Below, in pieces: positions 39,401-54,400 of a stretch of DNA of 64,000 bases. The notes beneath the pieces are model-generated. The model worked only from the letters and a program-made list of their open reading frames with translations, was not told the DNA's origin and searched no databases. Within the stretch, counting starts at the first letter, position 1; every line of letters starts with the position of its first letter. The stretch lies in the NCBI RefSeq assembly GCF_914767665.1, contig NC_059504.1, positions 18,416,501 to 18,480,500 on the forward strand. The letters are read 5' to 3'. Position numbers and translations under genes: made by a program. The stretch comes from Harmonia axyridis. Taxonomy: Eukaryota; Arthropoda; Insecta; Coleoptera; Coccinellidae.

Positions 39401-42400
39401 CGTAGTCAGGGAGGGGTTTAAAATGTGGAACAGATTCATCAACAGCTTTACAATGTCACATAGAATTTTGAGTAACTATAACGTAAAAAATAAATTATTG
39501 GTATAATTGGAAAGGAGAAGAAATGAGCCATGATCCTATTGTATTCGATAATTGAATTGAAATCTACTGAAGCGACAATAATTATTCAAAATTGGTATTG
39601 AAAATCGTATCTTCCACCTCAATAAAACGATTAATTTGCAACTAAAAGTAAAATTATTACTAGACGACCATACTAGGGATAAAGACATTCCAATATTATT
39701 TTGAATTATCTCGATAGCGTTTACCATTCCTGAGAAAATCAACAACGAATTAGTTGAGCAGAGCCGTATCTAGGTACTATTGCGCCTTTTCAATATATTG
39801 GACAGCACCCCCATTTTCGAAGATTTTTTCATCCATTATATTCTTTTGATCATAATATGTCATATATTTTTGTTTTGATGATCTTGTGATTATTTTAGGC
39901 TTAGTTCGCAAATTTTAGGGTATGCTAAATGTTTCCAGATTCCTCGGCATCGCTCGTTGCGGAGCGTATCCATAAAAACCGAGCTGTGATCTTTCGAATT
40001 ATTTCAACTAGTGCTCCAATATTTTTTTCTATTCTAATATATTTTTGGGCGTCCCTGCGGACCTAGCGCCCGTGGCAAGTGCCACCTTTACCACGCCTTA
40101 GATAAATCTCTGTAGTTAAAAAACTCCTGAATTTGCGCTTCTTCGGTCCGAAGAAATTAATTGACTATTGGATCCACGGGCGTAGTCAGGGAGGGGTTTA
40201 GGGGGTTCAAACCCACCCGAAATGTGGAAGATGTCAACATTAATTGAAATAAAAAGGACAAGCTATGCCATATTGATGTCTCTGACGGAGGTCCGTCAAA
40301 AAAAGAATTTGTTATTATCACTCTTATATACGTCTTGTCTTGAATTGAAACATATTTACAATGTCAAATCAAATTTTGAGTAGCCATAATGTAGAATAAA
40401 ATTTATTGGTAGCATTGGAGAGGAAAAGAAATAAGCCAAGATCATATTGTATGTATTAGATTTTTGAATTGAAATCTACTGAATCGACAATAGATTATTC
40501 AAAATTGGTATTGAAAATCGTAACTTCCACCTCAATAAAACACTTAATTTTCAACTAATAATAAAATTATTACTAGTCGATCATACTAGGTATGAAGACA
40601 TTCCAATATTATATTGAATTATTTCGATAGCGTTTACCATTCCTGAAAAAATCAAGAAAGAATTAATTGATTCGATGCCTGAATTTGCGCCACGTGAACG
40701 AACTTGTTTTTTGTATTTCTTTCAAACTGTAAGTGTAATAAAAAATATTTATCGTCGTTCGCCAAATGTATATTTTCTGTATAAGTTTAATTTAAATTTT
40801 GTAAGTATTGAATTGTTTCAAGATATACACCTTACCTTTCTTTGAATGTGGTATATGATCGAGATATTCTTTTCAATAATGTTTTTTGATAATTCTTTGC
40901 TGTGAAAGTCAAGAGCTTATGCTTATACCGTGGATAATAACAAATTCTTTTCTCCGAAATAAATTAGTGTTTGGATTGTCCCTACATCCCATTTTGATTT
41001 CTACCGGACCTCCCTGTTAAAACTTGAACATAAATATTAAACTCAATCTCTAGATACGCCATTGGTTCAATAAAATAAAACTACTAAGGGCCTGTTTCAC
41101 CATCTTCTATTAACGTCTCGTACAGCCTAGTTATTAAAAAAACATCAATAGATATATAGATGACAACACATGAATTCAATACTGACAAAGTGAAAATGTA
41201 AAACGAAAAAATGAAAAAACTAAGTTATCTAACAACAAAGCGGATCAAGCAAGACATTGTTATGGAAAATAGAACAATCAAAACGAAAGAAAAGAGAGAT
41301 ACTCACTGTCAGAATAATAAAAACTTAAGTACTTTCATCTACAGAAAATAGTCATTAACAAATCAAAGAAAACGAGTTCCACTGAACCTAAGCATTGATG
41401 TTTCTTGATTGGAAGGAGCGGAAAAAAAACTGTAACATGTACAGTGGCGTGACAAAAACACCTACAAAATTAAAAATGCTTTCAATATTTTTTTATTAAG
41501 TTGGAATATGCAATGTTCAGTGTACTAACATCACGTATATGGGTGTTTACTGCACTCTAATTTATTTTAATAAAATTTAATTTTTTAATATACATACACT
41601 AGGGGAATAAATTGAAGGATCGAAACGGAACAATTAATGAGTAAGACAAACTAAGTGAATACAAAATAAATAGGTACAAAAATCAAAATGAATAATAGTA
41701 ATAATGAACTGTAATTTTGAAACATTACAATTAGGGATTCATCAAGCCAAGTAGCTTGACATTTCAACCAACTACTTGACTTGAAAATCAAGCTCATGAT
41801 ATTGATATTGACTTGACTTGATTTTAGACATTTATTGCTCGACTTGATATCAAGCTACTTAATATTAATTGAGCTTGATATGCACGCGTCACACGGCATA
41901 TATTTCTGCAAATTCGTGCGCGCTTAGACTGAATAAGGGGATTCCTCGAGCACCGAAAGACTGAAGCATTCGCCAGTGTGACTTTATTAGTAGGTTTCTC
42001 ACATTTCTATTAAATCTATTGCTAGATTTTGGCGAATGCTTCAGTCTTTCGGCGCTCGAGGAATTCCCTTTTTCAAACAAGTATTTTTCATCAACGCCAG
42101 CATCTTCAGCTCTTGTTGAAAAACAATTTTCCAGAGCTGCTCTTACAGTTACAAAAACCCGCAATAGGTTAGGTGACAAATCTATAAGATGCCTCCTGTG
42201 TCTTAGATCCTGGATGGAAAATTATGAAATCAAACAAAGCCTGGAGGTTTCTCAATATAAAGAAACTTCATTTTGTTATGTTTATAGAGATTTAATTTAT
42301 GTTTCTTTTTCAGAAAAGTTGATATTTTCGGTTCTTTTATAAAATAAGTTTAATAGATAAAAGTGTTTTCTGCAAGGTTCCTTCTCATTTCATCATTTTA

Positions 42401-45400
42401 TTATTGATGTGTCACTACACAATAAAACTGCTAAAAATCATGTAACTTGATATGATTCAAGTACTTGATAAATAAATACTTGACTTGACTTGAGATTGAA
42501 AAACTACTACTTGACTTGAAATCAAGTCAAGCTCAAGCCGAGTAGCTTTAAAATCAGGCCAAGCCATGAATCCCTAGCTACGCCCATTCGTCGTTCCATA
42601 TCTACTTAAAACTGACTTTTTGTTCAATAATGTAGCTTCCAAACTAGGGCTGGGACTTTTTGGCCTTTTTGTATTCGAATATTCATTCTTAAATTTATTG
42701 GAATAATTCATTCAAACAAATATTCATGCGTAGTCATGAATATTCAACTATTCGTTGAATATTCAACAAGTATTCATTGATTATTCAATGAATATTCAAT
42801 GATTAATCGATGATTACTCAATGAATATTCAGTCATTATTCAGTTATTAAACTCATGTTTTAACGAACCAATAAAATACGAGCGTTTTGATGAGTGAATA
42901 TACTCTTTACGACGTGGTATAATCGTTTTGGTGTTTCGTCTCTCACCATATTGCGATCATTTCCACAGTAACCTAATTGGACATTCGTTAAAAAAAAAAT
43001 AAAAGTCAAGCTCAGTGACATGTCATTGAATTTTGCAAAAGGCAGCGCTACCGCTACAATTATAGTTCAGTAGTACTCTGGTTTCACGTTTTACCGAAAA
43101 AATTGTCATATTTTTATAATCAAATTGTCGTTTGGTAACTACAGAAATTATTTTTATTACATGACAACATACAAAATACAATAGATCCTTAAATAGACGC
43201 AGTAAAACCTTTGCTGGGACAATACAATCTACATAGACCCATAACAGGTCTTCAGGTACAAAAAGAATAATCAAGCGGATTTTGAGAACATTAAATCCTT
43301 CAAGAATACACTTCGTGTTCAATTATACGAAATTCAAAAAACTTTGTTTACTGATTCAATCTTGTTAGAGAAGGATGTTACTCCAGTTGATGTGTGTCCA
43401 TTTTAAAACCTCAGATTTGAAAGAATAGAAAGATTCATCGGTTCGCAATTCAGAATCGAGCAATATTTGACCACTGAAATAGAGTAATGTCTAGAAATGG
43501 CAATGCATACGGAATAGGAAAGCAAAACTCTGCAATCGATTAAAAAGACGGCATTAGATTTCGAATGTAGAATCTTATATTATTATTATTAGAACTAATT
43601 ATTGCTGAATTCATATTTTAGAATCTTAAATTCCATTTTCATGTTTTTTCATTGATGAAATCCCAATTCTATTAATTTTTCTTTGGATCGTTTCTACTAT
43701 TGAATGAATAATTTTAATTCAATTGTATCTATCAATTTCAATATATGTAATTTTCAGTAATTTTAATATTAATAAAACGATTTGTCTATAGTAAATCACA
43801 AAACCCTGTTTTATTTTCTTTAATTTAAATTAACGTGTCTCAGCAGCTAGGCCATTGTTTTAATCATTTCTGAATAGTGAGTTAAGTGATCATTCAAACT
43901 TTCATTTGTCTTCACAAATGATTCATAAATATCCAACTACTCACTGAATAGAAAACTTTTCACTGTATAATCAGTGAATACTCAACTATTCACTGATTAT
44001 CCATGAATAGAAAAGTAGTCATTGATTATTCAACTATTCAGTGAATACTCGACTATTCACTGATTATTTATTCATGAATAGAAAAGTAGTCATTGATTAT
44101 TCAACTATGCAGTGAATACACAACTATTCACTGATTATTCGAATATTCATGAATATTCGAATAATTCAAAATGCAATTATTCGAATAATCATTCAATGAA
44201 TATTCGAATATTCAAATCATTCATTCATGATTCCCAGCCCTATTCCAAACGAATGCCTCCTTGATATTCAAACACAACGATATAGCGACTATTTCGAGTC
44301 TCCCTAAAAAAGAAAAACCTGACAAGATATCTACCTTATGGACTCCAGACCAGTATCTCCTAAAATTTATTCCGATATCGTTTTTTGCAGGAATCGGAGG
44401 GGTGCACAGAGAGGGTGAGACGACCTTCGACATTTCGGCAGATCTCATCGAGTTAGGTAGATCTAGAGTGGCTGTTGTTTCTAGCGGGGTCAAGTCTATC
44501 CTAGACATACCGAAGACGTTGGAATACCTGGTAAGAACAACAAAATTGGAAATACCTGTACCGCCGAAGGAAAAAGTCGAACGGATACTTTTTATTGTTC
44601 GTAGCAATTCGAATCGATGGAAATTTACGTGGAATTTTTATTGCTTCTGAGAGATTCGTTCCTTAGAGGGGATTCCTTTTAGGGAAAAATGTTATTTTGA
44701 GCTTTTATTATTTTTTGTTTGGTTTGGGGGTTGGTTTTTTAGAGGGATCTATGTGGATTTTGATTTAAATCTCTGGACAAGTACTCATGTTATCCAGATC
44801 CTCAAGAGTGTAAAGGTAATATTCATCCACTATTCACTGTATATTTCACAAAATTGTTAAACGATTTTATACAGGGTGGCCATTTGAAAACGAAACAGAC
44901 GAGATTACAGACGAAATAAAGTTTTTCGATAGAAATGCTCGGACAGGTCGATTTTTGTTTCGAGGGGGACAACTTAAGATGTAGGTTACGGACGCATAGC
45001 GCTTCAACCCTTGCTTCTACAACCCTCACCCCCAAATTTTGAATAGGGAAGATGGGGTGAGTGATACCTCATTTGAAAGGTATTTTTATACTGATTTCAG
45101 CACAGTAATTGTTTTTTCATTTTATGCATTAGTTCTCGAAATATTCTCAACTAAGTATTTGAAAATGAAGTGGTGTTTTCATGGCACTTGTAGTGTTCTG
45201 TGAAAAATCGACATTTTGAGCTTCAAAACAACCATGACTGTGGCTTCCTTCCTAACTAACTAACGCATGAATATTTCGAGAACTAATGCATAAAATGAAA
45301 AAACAATTACTGTGCTGAAATCAGTATAAAAATACCTTTAAATTGAGGTATCACTCACCCCATCTTCCCTATTCAAAAATTGGGGGTGGGGGTTGTAGCA

Positions 45401-48400
45401 GCAAGGGTTGAAGCGCTATGCGTCCATAACCTACATCTTAAGTTGTCCCCCTCGAAACAGAAATCGACCTGTCCGAGCATTTCTATCGAAAAACTTCATT
45501 TCGTCTGTAATCTCGTCTGTTTCGTTTTCAAATGGCCACCCTGTATATTTTCATGACATGCATAAAACTTTTTATTTCTAGAACAAGTGGCTTACCGAAA
45601 AGCAAAATATCCCCCAATTTGTGTTTGATTGTCTCAGTCTTTACTTGTCGGAAATTCATCTTTATGATTAAAAAGTAAAATAACTTATTTCCGCTTTCTG
45701 CTTATAAAGCGGAAATAAGTTATTTTACTTTTTAATCATCCCCCAATTTGATAAGATTTAAGAATAGATTTGTAAGGATATTCGAGTATTTTGGTTTATG
45801 ATTGTTATACTATATTATCCATGTCGTGATCCGTAATTCTCATCCAAATTCAAGCTCGACATAAAATATTGCTGCTTCAAGTGAAAATGATGAGGATGAA
45901 CCAAATTTATCCATTCCTCGGCGTGCACAATTGTGTACAATAGTTTCTCCTACGGCACGCTATGACGCATTTTTTTGAATTAATGAATAAATAAAATTTT
46001 GCATCTCCATCTTTATGAAGTTCAGTTAACACAAAAACTGAACCCAGCTGTTCATGGAATGCGTAAAAACTATTCCAATTTGGTGCTTGATCAACAACGT
46101 TTGGATGACGATTTTTCGCATAGAATTTTCTTCAGAGATTAAGCACATTTTTCACTCAGTGACTATGTAAACAAGCCAAATTTGAAAATCCTCATGTATC
46201 TGCTGAGAGACCATTATATCCACAAAAAGTCACTATATGGAATACAATTTGGTCTGATGGAATGATTGGACCGTACTTCTTCGAAAATGAAGAAGGTGCC
46301 ACTCAAATCCTAAAATCTCATTGCTATAGCCAAATAATTCCCGTTTTTTTGGCCTGAAATTAATGATATGGAATTAGGAGAGATGTGATTCCAGCAAGAT
46401 GGTACAGCAAGCCACACTAAACTACCAGTTGTGGCTTAATTGCAAGAAAAATTCCCAAGACGTGTGATTTATCGTTTTGGTGATGTGAATTGGACACCAA
46501 GATATTGTGATTTATCGCCTTTGGATTTTTTTTGTGGAGTTATGCAAAGGATCGTGTTTATGACGATAATTCTCATACGATCTGAAAACCAATATCCGTC
46601 AATCTATTGGTGAGATATTGCTCGAAATGTGTTATCAACTTCAAACAACAATGTGGATGTGATCTCAGTATTAGCAGAGAAAATATAAACGGGGGATCAT
46701 ACATTTCAACGTATGATACAAGAGCACAGATTAAAACCTCAGCAAAAACTGTGTCTCCCCGTATAGGTGTAGTGACTGGTTCATTGTATACGTTCATAGA
46801 ATGAGCTGAGATATTTATATTATAATTAAATCCTAAAACAAAAAAAAAGAACCATAAAGGAGTACTAAATATTAGTTTCCATTATATCAATTTAAAGTTA
46901 GCGACCCATTCTAAAAGAGAATCTGAAATTGAATGGATTGCTTGGAAACCACCATGAAATTTATCAATTGGACAAGTATTCACCAAGTGGTCAATGGTTT
47001 CTTCTACCTACATAACACTCACATAGTGGGCTATCAATAGAATGCCATTTGAAGAGCACACTATTACAATGACCATGATCAGTCCTAAATCGATTTAAAA
47101 TACACCAAATTCTCCTAGGAAGATTAAAACCTAGAACTTCCTCTGAAGGATCAACGCTAAGACTTTTGTTGAAGACATGACAAGGACTCCATTCCGAACG
47201 CCAAATTTCCTTGTCACTTTCATTAGATTGAAGGAAGGTATTAATATATAAAAGTTTGCGTGACTTTAATCTGGCAGTTCCAGTATTTGGGAGGTAAGAT
47301 ACAATTAGAAATAAGTTCGGGTAGAAATGACATTTTTCCCTATCTACGAATATGGGGCGGAAGTATATGTGATAGCACTGGTAATCAATGTAATGTAGAT
47401 TTAATAGTTCCACTAATAATTCTCATAGAAACCTTAATTTGTGCATCAATTTTATGAACATGAGCACTATTGAACCAAACAGAACAACAGCATTCAGCAG
47501 CAGAAAAAACCAAGGCCAAGGATGCCGTACGAAGAGTGCTGGCATCAGCACCCCATGAAGAACCAGATAATTTTTGAAGGATATTATTTCTCGACTTCAA
47601 TTTCAAACGTAAATTTTCCAAGTGAACCTTGAAAGAAGAATCAAGTTTAACTCCAAGATATTTGGGAGTATAATTATATTTAAAGACGGAATTATTGAAA
47701 GTTACTTTCAATTTTCTATATTTTTGTTGTTAATTCAAATTAAATCAGGATACTGCTGTTTCATTTGGATTAGAGCACAAGCGCCACTCAAGAAAATAAT
47801 TTTCCATAATTTTTAGATCTTCATTTGAAGTATTTTCTGTAATTCCAAAATCAGAATGACGAAACAACAGAGAAATATCATCGGCGTAGATGAATTTCTC
47901 AGATAAGGTATAGAAAAGAAAGTCTACATCTATTGTTGAATTTTTGGAACTTGGCACCTTCGCCCTGACATCAAAGGTCCAACCGATTTCGTCAGGAAAC
48001 AGAAACTCTGAATCAAGTCGAAACATAAAAGGATATACAGCGTGGCCATTTGAAAACGAAACAGACGAGATTACAGACGAAATAAAGTTTTTCGATAGAA
48101 ATGCTCGGACAGGTCGATTTCTGTTTCGAGGGGGACAACTCAAGATGTAGGTTACGGACGCATAGCGCTTCAACCCTTGCTGCTACAACCTCCACCCCCA
48201 ATTTTTGAATAGGGAAGATGGGGTGAGTGATACCTCAATTTAAAGGTATTTTTATACTGATTTCAGCACAGTAATTGTTTTTTCATTTTATGCATTAGTT
48301 CTCGAAATATTCATGCGTTAGTTAGTTAGGAAGGAAGCCACAGTCATGGTTGTTTTGAAGCTCAAAATGTCGATTTTTCACAAAACACTACAAGTGCCAT

Positions 48401-51400
48401 GAAAACACCACTTCATTTTCAAATACTTAGTTAAGAATATTTCGAGAACTAAAGCATAAAATGAAAAAACAATCACTGTGCTGAAATCAGTATAAAAATA
48501 CCTTTCAAATGAGGTATCACTCACCCCATCTTCCCTATTCAAAATTTGGGGGTGATGGTTGTAGTAGCAAGGGTTGAAGCGCTATGCGTCCGTAACCTAC
48601 ATCTTAAGTTGTCCCCCTCGAAACAGAAATCGACCTGTCCGAGCATTTCTATCGAAAAACTTTATTTCGTCTGTAATCTCGTCTGTTTGGTTTTCAAATG
48701 GCCACCCTGTATAAATTTAAATGTATTTATTTTCGGAACCACAAATCGTTGAAATCACGTTTAAACGTATATAATTCTCTGTAATAAACCGGTAGCCTCA
48801 GAAGCAAATCCTTCCTACTGTAAAATTTAAGCCAGCAAACTCCCCGAACACGAAAAAACCGTTTTAAATTCGAACTTTCCCTTACCTAATTCAATTTTTT
48901 CGCATGGGGTGAAATCAGACGTGGAATATTCGATTTTTCTCCTGATTGAAGATCTGTTGGAATCGTTTCGGTATAAATGAGGAGATCAAAGAAGCTACAC
49001 AAATCATAAGGTAAAGCGCGCTTATATCTTTTCCGCAATTTGTGTCGTAAATAAACGCAGGATCCTATACTTTGAATTTATCTCACTTCTTTGCATCTGA
49101 ATTGTTCGCCATTAGCGAGGGTCTTCAAAAATGATGATGTTTAGACAGCGGTTCTCAATATTTTTCTGATTGTCTATCTTCACTGAAGTTTCAATAAGAT
49201 ACAGGATTTTTTATACAACATATTTCGAGCAAAATTAAGATATTATATTATTCAATGGATCACTTGAAAATTATAAAATGACACATTCAACATAGGTGTT
49301 TTTTACTTTTACTGTATACTAATTTTTGCGAAACCTATTCATTCCATTGAAACATCAATATATTGATGATAATGATGATGTTTAGACAGCGGTTCTCAAT
49401 ATTTTTCTGATTGTCTATCTTCACTGAAGTATTTTCACTGAAGTTTCAATAAGATACAGGATTTTTTATACAACATATTTCGAGCAAAATTAAGATATTA
49501 TATTATTCAATAGATCACTAGAAAATTATAAAATGACACATTCAACATAGGTGTTTTTTACTTTTACTGTATACTAATTTTTGCGAAACCTATTCATTTC
49601 ATTGAAACATCAATATATTGATGATAATGATGATGTTTAGACAGCGGTTCTCAATATTTTTCTGATTGTCTATCTTCACTGAAGTATTTTCACTGAAGTT
49701 TCAATAAGATACAGGATTTTTTATACAACATATTTCGAGCAAAATTAAGATATTATATTATTCAATAGATCACTAGAAAATTATAAAATGACACATTCAA
49801 CATAGGTGTTTTTTACTTTTACTGTATACTAATTTTTGCGAAACCTATTCATTCCATTGAAACATCAATATATTGATGATAATGATGATGTTTAGACAGC
49901 GGTTCTCAATATTTTTCTGATTGTCTATCTTCACTGAAGTATTTTCACTGAAGTTTCAATAAGATACAGGATTTTTTATACAACACATTTCGAGCAAAAT
50001 TAAGATATTATATTATTCAATAGATCACTTGAAAATTATAAAATGACACATTCAACATAGGTGTTTTTTACTTTTACTGTATACTAATTTTTGCGAAACC
50101 TATTCATTCCATTGAAACATCAATATATTGATGATAATGATGATGTTTAGACAGCGGTTCTCAATATTTTTCTGATTGTCTATCTTCACTGAAGTATTTT
50201 CACTGAAGTTTCAATAAGATACAAGATTTTTTATACAACATATTTCGAGCAAAATTAAGATATTATATTATTCAATAGATCACTTGAAAATTATAAAATG
50301 ACACATTCAACATAGGTGATTTTTACTTTTACTGTATACTAATTTTTGCGAAACCTATTCATTCCATTGAAACATCAATATATTGATGATAATGATGATG
50401 TTTAGACAGCGGTTCTCAATATTTTTCTGATTGTCTATCTTCACTGAAGTATTTTCACTGAAGTTTCAATAAGATACAAGATTTTTTATACAACATATTT
50501 CGAGCAAAATTAAGATATTATATTATTCAATAGATCACTTGAAAATTATAAAATGACACATTCAACATAGGTGTTTTTTACTTTTACTGTATACTAATTT
50601 TTGCGAAACCTATTCATTCCATTGAAACATCAATATATTGATGATAATGATGATGTTTAGACAGCGGTTCTCAATATTTTTCTGATTGTCTATCTTCACT
50701 GAAGTATTTTCACTGAAGTTTCAATAAGATACAAGATTTTTTATACAACATATTTCGAGCAAAATTAAGATATTATATTATTCAATAGATCACTTGAAAA
50801 TTATAAAATGACACATTCAACATAGGTGATTTTTACTTTTACTGTATACTAATTTTTGCGAAACCTATTCATTCCATTGAAACATCAATATATTGATGAT
50901 AATGATGATGTTTAGACAGCGGTTCTCAATATTTTTCTGATTGTCTATCTTCACTGAAGTATTTTCACTGAAGTTTCAATAAGATACAAGATTTTTTATA
51001 CAACATATTTCGAGCAAAATTAAGATATTATATTATTCAATAGATCACTTGAAAATTATAAAATGACACATTCAACATAGGTGATTTTTACTTTTACTGT
51101 ATACTAATTTTTGCGAAACCTATTCATTCCATTGAAACATCAATATATTGATGATAATGATGATGTTTAGACAGCGGTTCTCAATATTTTTCTGATTGTC
51201 TATCTTCACTGAAGTATTTTCACTGAAGTTTCAATAAGATACAGGATTTTTTATACAACATATTTCGAGCAAAATTAAGATATTATATTATTCAATAGAT
51301 CACTAGAAAATTATAAAATGACACATTCAACATAGGTGTTTTTTACTTTTACTGTATACTAATTTTTGCGAAACCTATTCATTCCATTGAAACATCAATA

Positions 51401-54400
51401 TATTGATGATAATGATGATGTTTAGACAGCGGTTCTCAATATTTTTCTGATTGTCTATCTTCACTGAAGTATTTTCACTGAAGTTTCAATAAGATACAGG
51501 ATTTTTTATACAACACATTTCGAGCAAAATTAAGATATTATATTATTCAATAGATCACTTGAAAATTATAAAATGACACATTCAACATAGGTGTTTTTTA
51601 CTTTTACTGTATACTAATTTTTGCGAAACCTATTCATTCCATTGAAACATCAATATATTGATGATAATGATGATGTTTAGACAGCGGTTCTCAATATTTT
51701 TCTGATTGTCTATCTTCACTGAAGTATTTTCACTGAAGTTTCAATAAGATACAAGATTTTTTATACAACATATTTCGAGCAAAATTAAGATATTATATTA
51801 TTCAATAGATCACTTGAAAATTATAAAATGACACATTCAACATAGGTGTTTTTTACTTTTACTGTATACTAATTTTTGCGAAACCTATTCATTCCATTGA
51901 AACATCAATATATTGATGATAATGATGATGTTTAGACAGCGGTTCTCAATATTTTTCTGATTGTCTATCTTCACTGAAGTATTTTCACTGAAGTTTCAAT
52001 AAGATACAAGATTTTTTATACAACATATTTCGAGCAAAATTAAGATATTATATTATTCAATAGATCACTTGAAAATTATAAAATGACACATTCAACATAG
52101 GTGATTTTTACTTTTACTGTATACTAATTTTTGCGAAACCTATTCATTCCATTGAAACATCAATATATTGATGATAATGATGATGTTTAGACAGCGGTTC
52201 TCAATATTTTTCTGATTGTCTATCTTCACTGAAGTATTTTCACTGAAGTTTCAATAAGATACAAGATTTTTTATACAACATATTTCGAGCAAAATTAAGA
52301 TATTATATTATTCAATAGATCACTTGAAAATTATAAAATGACACATTCAACATAGGTGATTTTTACTTTTACTGTATACTAATTTTTGCGAAACCTATTC
52401 ATTCCATTGAAACATCAATAAATTGATGATAATGATGATGTTTAGACAGCGGTTCTCAATATTTTTCTGATTGTCTATCTTCACTGAAGTATTTTCACTG
52501 AAGTTTCAATAAGATACAGGATTTTTTATACAACATATTTCGAGCAAAATTAAGATATTATATTATTCAATAGATCACTAGAAAATTATAAAATGACACA
52601 TTCAACATAGGTGTTTTTTACTTTTACTGTATACTAATTTTTGCGAAACCTATTCATTCCATTGAAACATCAATATATTGATGATAATGATGATGTTTAG
52701 ACAGCGGTTCTCAATATTTTTCTGATTGTCTATCTTCACTGAAGTATTTTCACTGAAGTTTCAATAAGATACAGGATTTTTTATACAACACATTTCGAGC
52801 AAAATTAAGATATTATATTATTCAATAGATCACTTGAAAATTATAAAATGACACATTCAACATAGGTGTTTTTTACTTTTACTGTATACTAATTTTTGCG
52901 AAACCTATTCATTCCATTGAAACATCAATATATTGATGATAATGATGATGTTTAGACAGCGGTTCTCAATATTTTTCTGATTGTCTATCTTCACTGAAGT
53001 ATTTTCACTGAAGTTTCAATAAGATACAAGATTTTTTATACAACATATTTCGAGCAAAATTAAGATATTATATTATTCAATAGATCACTTGAAAATTATA
53101 AAATGACACATTCAACATAGGTGATTTTTACTTTTACTGTATACTAATTTTTGCGAAACCTATTCATTCCATTGAAACATCAATATATTGATGATAATGA
53201 TGATGTTTAGACAGCGGTTCTCAATATTTTTCTGATTGTCTATCTTCACTGAAGTATTTTCACTGAAGTTTCAATAAGATACAAGATTTTTTATACAACA
53301 TATTTCGAGCAAAATTAAGATATTATATTATTCAATAGATCACTTGAAAATTATAAAATGACACATTCAACATAGGTGTTCTTTACTTTTACTGTATACT
53401 AATTTTTGCGAAACCTATTCATTTCATTGAAACATCAATATATTGATGATAATGATGATGTTTAGACAGCGGTTCTCAATATTTTTCTGATTGTCTATCT
53501 TCACTGAAGTATTTTCACTGAAGTTTCAATAAGATACAGGATTTTTTATACAACATATTTCGAGCAAAATTAAGATATTATATTATTCAATAGATCACTA
53601 GAAAATTATAAAATGACACATTCAACATAGGTGTTCTTTACTTTTACTGTATACTAATTTTTGCGAAACCTATTCATTTCATTGAAACATCAATATATTG
53701 ATGATAATGATGATGTTTAGACAGCGGTTCTCAATATTTTTCTGATTGTCTATCTTCACTGAAGTATTTTCACTGAAGTTTCAATAAGATACAGGATTTT
53801 TTATACAACATATTTCGAGCAAAATTAAGATATTATATTATTCAATAGATCACTAGAAAATTATAAAATGACACATTCAACATAGGTGTTTTTTACTTTT
53901 ACTGTATACTAATTTTTGCGAAACCTATTCATTCCATTGAAACATCAATATATTGATGATAATGATGATGTTTAGACAGCGGTTCTCAATATTTTTCTGA
54001 TTGTCTATCTTCACTGAAGTATTTTCACTGAAGTTTCAATAAGATACAAGATTTTTTATACAACATATTTCGAGCAAAATTAAGATATTATATTATTCAA
54101 TAGATCACTTGAAAATTATAAAATGACACATTCAACATAGGTGATTTTTACTTTTACTGTATACTAATTTTTGCGAAACCTATTCATTCCATTGAAACAT
54201 CAATATATTGATGATAATGATGATGTTTAGACAGCGGTTCTCAATATTTTTCTGATTGTCTATCTTCACTGAAGTATTTTCACTGAAGTTTCAATAAGAT
54301 ACAGGATTTTTTATACAACATATTTCGAGCAAAATTAAGATATTATATTATTCAATAGATCACTAGAAAATTATAAAATGACACATTCAACATAGGTGTT

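Noticed and set aside
43023..43322. 99-codon minus-strand frame inside the hAT element as a transposase piece
   Set aside because: It shows none of the hAT motifs and has no related frame elsewhere in the window.
48546..48752. Open frame repeated at 44823-45035 and 48013-48201 as a conserved small protein
   Set aside because: The similarity is explained by the paired arms of the 672-bp fold-back elements; the frames have no independent support.
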